DNA of 64,000 nucleotides from Nocardia wallacei (lineage in GTDB: Bacteria; Actinomycetota; Actinomycetes; Mycobacteriales; Mycobacteriaceae), in assembly GCF_014466955.1 (NCBI RefSeq), contig NZ_AP023396.1:6510001-6574000 (forward strand), written 5' to 3'. The notes under the pieces were generated by a model. It saw only the letters and a list, made by a program, of their open reading frames with translations. It was not told the DNA's origin and did no database searches. This document shows, in pieces, positions 35,971 to 44,331 of the stretch (its first letter is position 1; each line of letters opens with the position of its first letter). The position numbers were made by a program, and so were the translations under genes.

Positions 35971-36921
35971 TCACAGCAGGCAGAGCAGGATCCCCGACGC
36001 CGCGGTGGCGGCGAACAGCAGCGGGCCGCTGACGCCCAGCGCGATCCCGGTGAGCAGGCCCGCGCGGGTCTGGACGTGCCAGCCGGCGCGCGGCATGGCC
36101 AGGCGTTCGGCGCGGGCCAGTACATCGACGCCGCTCGCGGCGAGCGCGCCCGAGGGCGCCGCACCGGAGAGCGCGAGCAGACCCGACAGCAGCGGGGCGC
36201 GGCCGTGGCGGCGCACCGCGGAATCGTCGGCGCACATCTCCAGCAGCCGGGCGACCTCGCGCGCGCCGACGGTGCACAACCGCAGCCGCGGGAACGTGGT
36301 CGCCAGCCCGCGCATGATCGTCAGCAGCAGCGGATGCCGGTGCCGCAGATGCGCGTGCTCGTGCGCGAGCACCGCCGCCAGTTCGTCGTCGGCCAGCGCC
36401 GCCATCGCACCGCTGGTCACCACGACCACGTTCGGCACGCCCTCCACGCAGTAGGCCGCGCGCTCGTCGGACTCCAGCACCACCACATCGCCGACGTCGT
36501 GCCGATGCACCCGGCGGCCGGTCAGCCGCAGCGCCTCGGCGTGTTCCCGCGCGCGCAGCCGCATCCGCCGATGCAGCCGGGCCAAGCGGACGCCGAGCAC
36601 CAGGGCCGCCACCGACAGCGCGCCGGTCAATCCCATCAGGCCGAGCTGGGCCGCGAAACCGGCGTGGCCGACCGCGATCTCCTCCGCCTCGTGCAGCCCC
36701 GAGAGCACCGGCCCGTCCGGGCGAAACCAGGAGTGCGTGAGATCCGCCAGCGCCACGACCAGAGCCACACTCCAGGAACCGAGCGCGCTCACGATCAGGG
36801 TCAGCCAGGCGAGCACGCCCAGCCCGGGCAGCACCCCGTGCCGCGTCAATCGCGGCAGCAGCCGGGGCGCGGCCGCCGCCACCACGACGGCGTAGAGAAA
36901 CAGCCCGATCGCGACGCTCAC
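35971..36921 (-). CDS. M56 family (BlaR1/MecR1-like) membrane metallopeptidase
   Basis: 316 residues from ATG 36921. Four or five membrane helices and a cytoplasmic zinc protease domain with HEHAHLRHRHP near residue 188 (HExxH) and the ligand-type Glu in ARLLEMCADDSAVRRHG. Unlike staphylococcal BlaR1 it has no C-terminal penicillin-binding sensor domain. The BlaI-like repressor gene lies 52 bases upstream on the same strand. Together they form the usual BlaI/M56 signalling pair, in which the protease inactivates the repressor. The signal is not readable. Confidence 0.9.
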   Translation of the reverse strand: MSVAIGLFLYAVVVAAAAPRLLPRLTRHGVLPGLGVLAWLTLIVSALGSWSVALVVALADLTHSWFRPDGPVLSGLHEAEEIAVGHAGFAAQLGLMGLTGALSVAALVLGVRLARLHRRMRLRAREHAEALRLTGRRVHRHDVGDVVVLESDERAAYCVEGVPNVVVVTSGAMAALADDELAAVLAHEHAHLRHRHPLLLTIMRGLATTFPRLRLCTVGAREVARLLEMCADDSAVRRHGRAPLLSGLLALSGAAPSGALAASGVDVLARAERLAMPRAGWHVQTRAGLLTGIALGVSGPLLFAATAASGILLCLL

Positions 36922-36973
36922 ACCCGCACCTCACCGGTCGGCGCGACCCTCAGCCGGACGGTCCCGCGCGAAT

Positions 36974-37345
36974 TCATGTTCCCCTCGCCAATCTCCGCAG
37001 TGCCGCGCGCAGCCGGTCGGACTCCTCCGGCCCGATCTGTTCGACGAAGTGGGCCAGCACCAGTTCCGAGCGGCCGCCGTCGTCCAGTGCCTCGCGCATC
37101 AGCCGGGCGCTGTGCTGCTCACGGGTGAGTGTGGGCCAGTAGCGGAACGCCTTGCCCTCGCGGCGGCGCTTCAGCCAGCCCTTCCGATGCAGGTTGTCCA
37201 TGGTCGACATAACGGTCGTGTACGCGATATCGCGTTCACGGGTCAGTTCGTCGAACAGTTCCCGGACGGTGGTCGGATCGCCGTCCCGATTCCAGAGACG
37301 GTCCATGACCACCGACTCGAGTTCCCCGAATCCGCGCGTGCGCAC
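36974..37345 (-). CDS. BlaI/MecI/CopY family repressor
   Basis: 123 residues from GTG 37345, with GAGGAGG upstream. Winged-helix repressor: GELESVVMDRLWNRDGDPTTVRE (split by a turn), IAYTTVMSTMDNLHRKGWLKR recognition helix and wing, and a C-terminal dimer domain. First gene of a two-gene unit with the M56 protease. Its likely operators are the TCTACGT-type palindromes at 37403 and 37473. Target genes beyond itself are unknown. Confidence 0.92.
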   Translation of the reverse strand: MRTRGFGELESVVMDRLWNRDGDPTTVRELFDELTRERDIAYTTVMSTMDNLHRKGWLKRRREGKAFRYWPTLTREQHSARLMREALDDGGRSELVLAHFVEQIGPEESDRLRAALRRLARGT

Positions 37346-37396
37346 CGTACCTCCTCGTCGTGCCGCCGCTCCGGCGACCGGACGGCTTACCTGGAC

Positions 37397-37416
37397 ATAA
37401 TATCTACGTGTTTAGA
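37397..37416 (-). promoter_or_regulatory. blaI promoter -10 and adjoining operator
   Basis: On the minus strand TATTAT (37402-37397) is a good -10 box about 52 bases before the blaI start. Directly beside it TCTACGTGTTTAGA (37403-37416) is an imperfect palindrome that shares TCTACGT with the stronger site at 37473. A bound repressor here would block RNA polymerase, giving autoregulation. Confidence 0.5.
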
Positions 37417-37472
37417 CAGTAAATTGGCCGACGAAACCGGCTGCGCCACTTGACCCGCCCGGATTGCCTGAA

Positions 37473-37498
37473 CTACTGTCTACGTACGTAGATAGTAG
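37473..37498. promoter_or_regulatory. Strong BlaI-type palindromic operator
   Basis: A 26-bp palindrome with a single mismatched pair (37478/37493); the inner 14 bases TCTACGTACGTAGA are a perfect palindrome. It resembles the TACTACAxxTGTAGTA class of BlaI/MecI operators. It lies about 130 bases from blaI and about 290 bases upstream of the plus-strand XRE gene, so it may act on either. Confidence 0.6.
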
Positions 37499-37661
37499 AA
37501 CACATGCTTCGGCGGATCGCTCCCTCAGGTGACCGTCGGAGGTCACGACGCGACCGGCCGGTCGTGCACGGCATTCCGGGCTTCCCTCATCGTCCCGGGC
37601 GGCCGTCGGCGCCAGGGGACAACAAGCGCGCCGCACATCGGTCAGCGCGCTCGCGACCAGC

Positions 37662-37705
37662 ACCGCCCCGGACTCCCGCGCCGGCACGCCGGACTCCGGG
37701 GCGGT
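37662..37705. other. Strong hairpin in the blaI-XRE intergenic region
   Basis: ACCGCCCCGGA at 37662-37672 pairs perfectly with 37695-37705 (11 bp); inside the loop CCGG-N4-CCGG can form a second stem. It sits in the 441-base gap between blaI (37345) and the XRE gene (37787), about 80 bases before the latter. No T-run follows. It could be a leader structure; no short peptide gene is convincing in the gap. Confidence 0.35.
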
Positions 37706-37786
37706 CGCACACGCGTCACAAAGATTGCCCGCGCGATACCCCACAGGGAATGGCACGGCCTCCGTGCGGCGGTGAGGATGGGCACC

Positions 37787-38578
37787 ATGACTACCGCCGT
37801 GGCAGATCCCGGCCCCTTCGCCCGCGAGTTGCGCCGGTGGCGCGGGCTGCGCCGCTGGAGCCAGCTGGACCTGGCGCTGCGTGCCGACACGACCCAGCGC
37901 TACCTGAGCTTCCTCGAGCAGGGGCGGTCCCGGCCGGGACGGGAGATGGTGGTGCGGCTGGCCGAATCGCTGGAACTGTCGCTGCGCGAACGCAACGCCC
38001 TGCTCATGTCGGCCGGTTACGCCCCGGCCTTCGACGAAACCGACTGGGCCGCACCACGGCTGGAGCCGGTCCGGGAGGCACTGCGCGGCATCCTCGACGG
38101 GCACATGCCGTATCCGGCGCTGATCGTGGACCGGCACAGCACGTTGATCGAAGCCAACGCGGCCTTCGGCCTCTTCCTCGACGACTGCGCGCCCGAACTA
38201 CTGCGGCCGCCGGTCAACGTGCGGCGCCTAGCCCTGCATCCGGACGGCCTCGCGCCGCGGGTGCTCAATCTGCCCGAATGGGGTCGGCACGTCACCGAGT
38301 CGCTGCACCGCCGCGTGCGCATCAGTCCCGACCCGCAACTCGAGGCATTGCTCGCCGAGTTGGAGGGCTATCTGCCGCCGGTCACACCCGGCCCGGGCTA
38401 CCTCGGCTTCGCGGTGCCGCTGCGGCTGCGCGCCGAGGCGGGCGAACTGCGGCTCATCACCACGCTCACCTCGTTCGCGACCGCCACCGACGTCTCCCTG
38501 TCGGAGTTGCACCTGGAGGCGTTCCTGCCCGCGGACGAGGCCACCGCGCGCATCCTGCGCGAGCGCGCGGCGGGGTGA
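37787..38578 (+). CDS. XRE family regulator with MmyB-like domain
   Basis: 263 residues from ATG 37787 (ATG 37778 is an alternative). N-terminal helix-turn-helix RWRGLRRWSQLDLALRADTT (split) with RYLSFLEQGRSRPGREMV, then the MmyB-type domain: PALIVDRHSTLIEANAAFG, LHPDGLAPRVLNL and the C-terminal LSELHLEAFLPAD. Regulators of this kind commonly act on an adjacent enzyme; here the convergent methyltransferase gene is 12 bases downstream. Ligand unknown. Confidence 0.9.
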   Translation: MTTAVADPGPFARELRRWRGLRRWSQLDLALRADTTQRYLSFLEQGRSRPGREMVVRLAESLELSLRERNALLMSAGYAPAFDETDWAAPRLEPVREALRGILDGHMPYPALIVDRHSTLIEANAAFGLFLDDCAPELLRPPVNVRRLALHPDGLAPRVLNLPEWGRHVTESLHRRVRISPDPQLEALLAELEGYLPPVTPGPGYLGFAVPLRLRAEAGELRLITTLTSFATATDVSLSELHLEAFLPADEATARILRERAAG

Positions 38579-38590
38579 GTCGGCGGCCGC

Positions 38591-39283
38591 TCACCACGCC
38601 TTGCGCGCGGTCAGCAGCCCCGCGCCGTACCGGCTCGCGCGGAACTCGGACGTCTCGAATCCCACGCCGACGAGGCTGTCGGCGTAGCGGCGGACATTCA
38701 CCTCGCGGAACGGATCCCGCCGCGCCGCGGGCTGTTCGGAGTCGGCACCAGAACGCGACACCCGCCCCATGACCTCGGCGACGGCCCGCATCAGCCCGGT
38801 CGGGTGCGCGTCGGCGAGCAGCAGCCGCCCGCCGGGCCGCAGCACCCGATACATCTCCGCGAGCGCGTCCGCGCGCCGCTCGGCGGCGACGTGATGCATG
38901 ACGAAAGTACAGGTCACTAGATCGAATTCGGCATCGGCCACCGCAAGTGCCTGCGCCACACCGACTTCGAAGCCGATATTCGCCGCGGCGGCGTGCGCCC
39001 GGGCGTAGTCGACCATCGCCCGGGACGCATCGATGCCGAGCACACTGCCGCCCGGGCCGACCGCCGTCGCCAGCGCGGCGGCCAATTTGCCCGGCCCACT
39101 GCCGATATCGAGTACGCGGTCGCCGGGCACGGCGCCACCGACGGCGACCAGTTCCGCCAGCAGGCGGCGGTGCCGCCCGCCGAAGATCACCGCGTTGAGG
39201 GCGTTGTAGCGGCGCGGACTGGTGATCAGCAGCCCGTTCTCATCGGGAACGATGACGGGGAACAGTTGTAGGTTTCGGGACAT
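38591..39283 (-). CDS. Class I SAM-dependent methyltransferase
   Basis: 230 residues from ATG 39283. SAM motif I VLDIGSGPGKLAAAL near residue 58, GIDASRAMV as the acidic strand 2, FDLVTCTFVMHHV as motif II, and LRPGGRLLLADAHP, all typical of UbiE/Methyltransf_11-type enzymes. Small-molecule methylation is likely; substrate unknown. Divergent from a TetR gene across 108 bases with an inverted repeat, so it is a probable target of that regulator. Confidence 0.9.
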   Translation of the reverse strand: MSRNLQLFPVIVPDENGLLITSPRRYNALNAVIFGGRHRRLLAELVAVGGAVPGDRVLDIGSGPGKLAAALATAVGPGGSVLGIDASRAMVDYARAHAAAANIGFEVGVAQALAVADAEFDLVTCTFVMHHVAAERRADALAEMYRVLRPGGRLLLADAHPTGLMRAVAEVMGRVSRSGADSEQPAARRDPFREVNVRRYADSLVGVGFETSEFRASRYGAGLLTARKAW

Positions 39284-39351
39284 GTGTTCATCTTCGAAAC
39301 CGCGCGCCGGCCGGGCCAGAACCGAAGTCCGCCGATCCGTCCGGTTCGGGA

Positions 39352-39378
39352 CGGTTCCTCGAATTCTGTCCGGAACCG
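39352..39378. promoter_or_regulatory. Candidate TetR operator
   Basis: CGGTTCC (39352-39358) and GGAACCG (39372-39378) form a perfect 7-base inverted repeat with a 13-base spacer. It lies between the divergent methyltransferase and TetR genes, ending 13 bases before the tetR start. The spacing suits a TetR dimer; binding is inferred. Confidence 0.45.
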
Positions 39379-39391
39379 CCGGGAGACAGCG

Positions 39392-39982
39392 ATGACCGAA
39401 CCGGCCGACCGTCGCGTGCGCCGCACTCGCCGGGCACTGCACCAGGCGCTGATCGGCCTCATGCTGGAGCGCGGTTATGCCCGGATCACGGTGCAGGACA
39501 TCCTCGATCGCGCCGATGTCGGCCGCTCGACCTTCTACGCCCACTTTCGCAACAAGGACGACCTGCTGGTCGGCAGCAGCACCGACTACCTGCGCCAGGC
39601 GGTGGCCCAGACCGTGCCGCGCACCGCCCCGCCACTGGCTCCCGCACGGACGCTGCTGCGGCTCGCGGCCGAACATCCGGACCTGTACCGCGCACTGATC
39701 GGCCCCAAGAGCGGCGCCGTGCCGCTGCGCGCGACCCAGCAGATGATCGCCGGAATGCTGGCCGACCACTTCCGCGAGCGGTTCGACCTTCCCGACGAGG
39801 AATTCGCCGACACCGTCGCGTTTGTGTCCTGGGGTCTGCTCGGGTTGATCGGCGCGGTGATCGATCCCCGCCGCCCCACGCCGCCCGACGCCGCGTTCCG
39901 GCGCCTCGAGGCACTGGTCGGGCCCGGGATAAGCGCCTACTTGCCCTCGAATACTCGTGAACGTATATTCGTAGACGAGTAA
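39392..39982 (+). CDS. TetR family transcriptional regulator
   Basis: 196 residues from ATG 39392 with GGGAG upstream. N-terminal helix-turn-helix ITVQDILDRADVGRSTFYAH with FRNKDDLL, followed by an all-helical ligand domain (TetR_C type). Divergent from a methyltransferase gene and followed after 9 bases by padR. The 3' end contains an inverted repeat that may be the PadR operator. Ligand unknown. Confidence 0.92.
   Translation: MTEPADRRVRRTRRALHQALIGLMLERGYARITVQDILDRADVGRSTFYAHFRNKDDLLVGSSTDYLRQAVAQTVPRTAPPLAPARTLLRLAAEHPDLYRALIGPKSGAVPLRATQQMIAGMLADHFRERFDLPDEEFADTVAFVSWGLLGLIGAVIDPRRPTPPDAAFRRLEALVGPGISAYLPSNTRERIFVDE
39952..39981. promoter_or_regulatory. Candidate PadR operator overlapping the end of tetR
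   Basis: TACTCGT (39952-39958) and ACGAGTA (39975-39981) form a perfect 7-base inverted repeat with a 16-base, AT-rich spacer. The right arm includes the first base of the region just before the padR ribosome-binding site and overlaps the tetR stop. PadR proteins usually repress their own gene from sites like this. Confidence 0.5.
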
Positions 39983-39991
39983 GGAGGTGTG

Positions 39992-40651
39992 ATGGCCGAG
40001 AAGCGGAAGGTGGGCAACCTGCTCGCGCTCGCGGTGCTCGCGGTGCTGTTCGAGCGGCCGATGCACCGCTACGAGATCGCGGCCACGCTGAAGGAGCGCG
40101 GCAAAGAGCGCGACATGGATATCAAGTGGGGTTCGCTCTACACCGTCGTGCAGAACCTGGAGAAGCACGGCTTCCTCGAGATCGTCGGCAGCGAGCGCGC
40201 CGGCGCCCGGCCCGAGCGCACCATCTACCGCATCACCGAGGCGGGCCGCGCCGAACTCGACGACTGGACCCGCGAACTGGTCGCCACCCCCGAACCCGAG
40301 CATCACCGGTTCGTCGCCGGCCTGTCCATCCTGGCGCTGCTGCCACCCGACGACGTGGTCGCCCTGCTGGGCGAGCGGCTGCGCCGGCTGGCGGCGATCA
40401 TCGCCGCCGAGCGCGAGGAGATCGCGGCCCAGCGCGCGGCCATCCCCCGCCTGTTCATCGTCGAATCCGAATTCCAGCTCGCGATGCTGGAGGCCGAGGC
40501 CCGCTGGGCCGCGGCGCTGCGCGACGAGCTGGCCGCGGGCACCTTTCCCGACCTGGACGTGTGGCGGCGCATGCACGCCGAGGGCGTCGAGCCCGCCGAG
40601 GTCGTCGAAATGGTCGAAAGGGGGGACTTCACGCTGTCGACGGACACCTGA
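39992..40651 (+). CDS. PadR family transcriptional regulator
   Basis: 219 residues from ATG 39992, chosen for the AAGGAGGTGTG just before it (GTG 39989 is too close). N-terminal winged helix: LLALAVLAVLFERPMHRYEI, IKWGSLYTVVQNLEKHGFL and RTIYRITEAGRAELDDW are canonical. The C-terminal helical domain resembles the Vir_act_alpha_C type. Followed by an FAD monooxygenase gene 184 bases downstream on the same strand, a likely target. PadR proteins commonly respond to phenolic or drug ligands. Confidence 0.93.
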   Translation: MAEKRKVGNLLALAVLAVLFERPMHRYEIAATLKERGKERDMDIKWGSLYTVVQNLEKHGFLEIVGSERAGARPERTIYRITEAGRAELDDWTRELVATPEPEHHRFVAGLSILALLPPDDVVALLGERLRRLAAIIAAEREEIAAQRAAIPRLFIVESEFQLAMLEAEARWAAALRDELAAGTFPDLDVWRRMHAEGVEPAEVVEMVERGDFTLSTDT

Positions 40652-40800
40652 TCACCAGGCGTCCTGACCGAAACCGGGCCCGGAGAGGTGCGGCAACACC
40701 TCGCCGAGCCCGATCCTTTCACCGTCTCGAACCGCATTCGCGCAGGCGAACCCGGCCCAAGTGTGGCAACTACAGGATAACGGGGCACCCTGCGCGGATC

Positions 40801-40818
40801 GGTTCGGGCAACCGAACC
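40801..40818 (+). other. GNRA-tetraloop hairpin before the FAD monooxygenase gene
   Basis: GGTTCGG and CCGAACC form a perfect 7-bp stem around a GCAA loop, a GNRA tetraloop in RNA. It ends 5 bases before the AGGGAG ribosome-binding site of the gene at 40836. It could be an operator (PadR or TetR) at DNA level or an mRNA-stabilising structure. Confidence 0.4.
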
Positions 40819-40835
40819 CACCAGGGAGAACACCT

Positions 40836-42041
40836 ATGTCCATTCGGACCGCACTGGTCATCGGCGGCGGCATCGCCGGTCCGGTGACCGCCACCGGGCT
40901 GCGCCGGGCCGGCATCGAGGCCCGCGTCTACGAGGCGTATCCGGGCCCGGCATTCAATATCGGCAGCGCCCTCGGTTTCGCCCCCAACGGCCTGGCCGCG
41001 CTCGACGTCATCGGCGCCGGTGACGCGGTACGCAAGGTCGCGCTGCCGATGACCGACACCGTGATGTCGTTGGGGCACAAGCAGATCAGCATGCCCGCGC
41101 TGCCCGGCGTGGAGCCGCTGCAGGTGGTCGACCGCAGCAGCCTGCACGAGGTACTGCACGACGCCGCGGTCGCGGCGGGCGTGCCGTTCGAGTACGGCAA
41201 GCGGCTGATCGGCGTCGACGAGCACTCCGACGGTGTCACCGCCCACTTCGCCGACGGCTCCGCCGCCACCGCCGACGTCCTGGTCGGTGCGGACGGCATC
41301 AAGTCGATGGTGCGTACCCTGATCGACCCGCAGGCCCCGGCCGCCGACTACCTCGGCATGCTCGGCTTCGGCGCCTACACCCGCTGCTCGTTCGACCTGG
41401 CGCCGCGGACCATGGTGTTCGCGTACGGCAAGAACGCCTACTACCTGTACTGGTCGCTGCCCGACGGGCGGATCGGGTGGGGCGCGAACCTGCCGCACCG
41501 GCAGTACCTTTCGCTGTCGGAGGCCCGCAAGGTGCCCGCCGAGCAGTGGTTGCGGATCCTGCGCGAGACCTACGGCGACGATGTACCGGGCGGCGAACTG
41601 GCCCGCAGCACGGCCCCGGAGGAGCTGGCCGTGACCGGCGCCCTGCACATCATGCCGCCGGTCCCGACCTGGCATCGTGGCCGGATGGTCCTGGTCGGCG
41701 ACTCGGTGCACGCGCCGTCGAACAGCACCGGACAGGGGGCGTCGCTGGCCATCGAGAGCGGTATCCAGCTGGCCCGCTGCCTGCGCGACTGTGCCGACCC
41801 GGCAACGGCTTTCGCCACCTACGAGCGAATCCGCCGACCTCGGGTGGAACGCATCGCCGCCCGGGGTGCGAAGATCAGCCACAGCAAGACCGTCGGCCCG
41901 GTCATGCGCCGGATGATGCCGGTGCTGATGCCGCTGGCGGGCAAGCTGATGAAGCTGGAGGAGACCATGCTGCGGGAGCAGAGCTACGTCATCGATTGGG
42001 ACGCGCCGGTCGATGTCGGGGCCGAACTCGCCCGAGCCTGA
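40836..42041 (+). CDS. FAD-dependent monooxygenase (PHBH/TetX-type)
   Basis: 401 residues from ATG 40836. Class A flavoprotein hydroxylase: ALVIGGGIAGPVTATGLRRA (GxGxxG near residue 10), DG motif ADVLVGADGIKSMVR near 150, and GD motif VLVGDSVHAPSNSTGQGAS near 290. No membrane or DNA-binding part. These enzymes hydroxylate aromatic rings or inactivate antibiotics such as tetracyclines. The substrate is not readable. Context: PadR regulator upstream, and a convergent efflux pump downstream, consistent with a xenobiotic response. Confidence 0.9.
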   Translation: MSIRTALVIGGGIAGPVTATGLRRAGIEARVYEAYPGPAFNIGSALGFAPNGLAALDVIGAGDAVRKVALPMTDTVMSLGHKQISMPALPGVEPLQVVDRSSLHEVLHDAAVAAGVPFEYGKRLIGVDEHSDGVTAHFADGSAATADVLVGADGIKSMVRTLIDPQAPAADYLGMLGFGAYTRCSFDLAPRTMVFAYGKNAYYLYWSLPDGRIGWGANLPHRQYLSLSEARKVPAEQWLRILRETYGDDVPGGELARSTAPEELAVTGALHIMPPVPTWHRGRMVLVGDSVHAPSNSTGQGASLAIESGIQLARCLRDCADPATAFATYERIRRPRVERIAARGAKISHSKTVGPVMRRMMPVLMPLAGKLMKLEETMLREQSYVIDWDAPVDVGAELARA

Positions 42042-42089
42042 ACACGTTTCGCGTATCCCGCCCGCGCCCTGCGCCGGGCGGGATCGCGG

Positions 42090-44129
42090 TCAGCGCGCGC
42101 GGGCGGCCGGTAGCACGTCGGGCCGCTCGGTCTCGTCGAGCAGTTTGGCGACGATATTGTCCAGCGCGCGATCCAGCAGCACCCGATCGTCGGGATCGGC
42201 GCAGTCCCAGTCCTCGACGTACTCGCACAGCCAGCGGCGCCAGGCAGCGAAGATCCGATCGAATTCCGCCTGCCCAGCGTCGGTGAGATCCAGTAGCGCA
42301 CCGTCGAATTCGACATAGCCGTTGCGAACGGCCTTGTCGTACACCGGTTCCAGGACTTCCGGCGGCATCCAGTGGGCGCGGGCGATCGCCGCCAGCGTCG
42401 CACCGCCGCGCACCCGGTTCAGCATCTCCACCTGCCCGATCGCCCATGCCTGATCGCGCGAGAGGGCGCTGTCGGCGGCGGCCAGGATGCGCGGATCGGG
42501 CAGTTCGTCGTCGCGCAACCGGCGCAGCACGCTGGCCAGCGAATGTTCCAGCCGCACCACACGATCGGCGGAATCGGGCACCGCGAAACCGCCGCCCACG
42601 TCGGTGGCCTCGGCGCGGGCGCTGTCGCGCAGCGGCACCTGCCGCAGGAACCACGCGACGAGGAATCCGAGCACCGCCACCGGCACCACCCAGCGGAACA
42701 CGTAGTCGATGGTCTGGGCGTAGGCGTCGACGATCGGGAGGCGCTGCGCTTCCGGAAGTCGGTGCAGCAGTTGCGGACTGCCCGCCGCGGCCGGAGGCAC
42801 GCCTGGATCCTGCGCGAGCGCCTGCTCCAGGTTCGGTCCGATCCGGCCGCTGTAGAGGGTGCCGAAGATGGCGGTGCCGAACGTGCTGCCGACGGTCCGG
42901 AAGAACGTCACGCCCGAGGTCGCGGTGCCGAGATCGGTGTAGGGCACGGTGTTCTGGACGACGATGGTGAGCACCTGCATCGCCAGGCCGATACCCAGAC
43001 CCAGGATCAGCATGTACAGCGACTCCAGCCAGAAGCCGGTGGTGCGGTCCATGGTCGACATCAGATACAGACCCAGCGCCATCACGGCGGTACCCGCGAC
43101 CGGAAAGTACTTGTACTTCCCGGTTTTTCCCACCACCTGGCCGGAGACGATCGAGGTGGTGAACAACCCCACCACCAGCGGCAGCGTGCGCACGCCCGAT
43201 GCGGTCGCCGACACCCCGTTCACGTACTGCAGATACGCGGGCAGGTAGGTCATCGCACCGAGCATCGCGAAGCCGACGATGAAGCTGAGGATCGAGCAGA
43301 CGGTGAACACATTGCTGCGGAACAGATGCATCGGCAGCATCGGTTCGGCCGCCCGCAACTCGACGAACACGAACCCGGCCAGCAGCACCACCGCCGCCGC
43401 GAACAGCCCGAGAATCGTCGCCGAACCCCACGGATACTCCTGCCCACCCCATTCCAGCGCCAGGATCAGGCAGCTCACCCCGACCGCCACCAGCGCGATC
43501 CCGGCATAGTCGACCACCGGCCGCACCGCCGCGCGCAGGGCCGGAATCGCCCGCGCCGCAACGACGATCATGAGGATCGCGATCGGCACGTTCACGTAGA
43601 AGCACCAGCGCCAGCTGGCATGGTCGGTGAACAGTCCGCCCAGCGTCGGGCCGACCACGGTGGTGACGCCGAAGACCGCGCCCAGCGCGCCCTGGTACTT
43701 GCCGCGCTCCCGCAGCGGGATGACATCGGCGATCAGCGCCATGGACGTCACCATCAGCCCGCCCGCGCCGACGCCCTGGATGGCGCGGGCGATCACCAGC
43801 AGCGTCATGCCGTGCGCCAGCCCCGCGACCATCGAACCGATGATGAACACGAGCCCACTGAGCTGGAACACCAGCTTGCGGCCGAACAGGTCACCGAACT
43901 TGCCGGCCAGCGCGGTCGCCACCGCCTCCGCCAGCAGATACGACGTGACCACCCAGGCCATGTGCCCGGCGCCGCCGAGGTCGGCGACGATCGTCGGCAG
44001 CGCGGTGGACACGATGGTCTGATCGAGCGCGGCCATGAGCATGCCCAGCACGACGGTACCGAAGACCACATTGGCGCGGGCGTGGCTCACGGGTTCGGGG
44101 GCATCGGCTACTGCGGCGGCAGCGGTCAT
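42090..44129 (-). CDS. DHA2-type MFS exporter with C-terminal winged-helix-like extension
   Basis: 679 residues from ATG 44129. Residues 1-495 form a 14-helix EmrB/QacA-type drug exporter: LDQTIVSTALPTIV, GAGGLMVTSMALIADVIPLR, WRWCFYVNVPIA. Residues about 500-679 are an extra soluble domain with RVVRLEHSLASVLRR, helical repeats, and LDLTDAGQAEFDRIFAAWR, which looks like the end of a MarR/PadR-type winged helix. M. tuberculosis Rv1877 has the same length class. The extension should face the cytoplasm and may sense substrate or regulate. Divergent from an SDR gene 202 bases away. Confidence 0.88.
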   Translation of the reverse strand: MTAAAAVADAPEPVSHARANVVFGTVVLGMLMAALDQTIVSTALPTIVADLGGAGHMAWVVTSYLLAEAVATALAGKFGDLFGRKLVFQLSGLVFIIGSMVAGLAHGMTLLVIARAIQGVGAGGLMVTSMALIADVIPLRERGKYQGALGAVFGVTTVVGPTLGGLFTDHASWRWCFYVNVPIAILMIVVAARAIPALRAAVRPVVDYAGIALVAVGVSCLILALEWGGQEYPWGSATILGLFAAAVVLLAGFVFVELRAAEPMLPMHLFRSNVFTVCSILSFIVGFAMLGAMTYLPAYLQYVNGVSATASGVRTLPLVVGLFTTSIVSGQVVGKTGKYKYFPVAGTAVMALGLYLMSTMDRTTGFWLESLYMLILGLGIGLAMQVLTIVVQNTVPYTDLGTATSGVTFFRTVGSTFGTAIFGTLYSGRIGPNLEQALAQDPGVPPAAAGSPQLLHRLPEAQRLPIVDAYAQTIDYVFRWVVPVAVLGFLVAWFLRQVPLRDSARAEATDVGGGFAVPDSADRVVRLEHSLASVLRRLRDDELPDPRILAAADSALSRDQAWAIGQVEMLNRVRGGATLAAIARAHWMPPEVLEPVYDKAVRNGYVEFDGALLDLTDAGQAEFDRIFAAWRRWLCEYVEDWDCADPDDRVLLDRALDNIVAKLLDETERPDVLPAARAR

Positions 44130-44255
44130 TAGCCCAGTATGTGCCGGAAGGCCGTATTCTTCCCGAAGACACGGCAACAACCCAGCTCCATGCGATTCCG
44201 ATGCAGTAGCCGAGAGATGTCGGCAGGTCGGCCGTGTCGGATACTGTTCCCGGAA

Positions 44256-44271
44256 CTTACTCTGAAGTAAG
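44256..44271. promoter_or_regulatory. Inverted repeat between efflux pump and SDR genes
   Basis: CTTAC (44256-44260) and GTAAG (44267-44271) with a 6-base spacer, in an AT-rich patch 60 bases upstream of the SDR start and 127 bases upstream of the divergent MFS start. It resembles a short MarR/TetR-type site; no regulator gene is immediately adjacent. Confidence 0.3.
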
Positions 44272-44331
44272 GTCGGGGGTGAGAGAATGCACCGACGCTT
44301 CTCGTACACGGTAGGGCAGTGAGGTCTCGAC

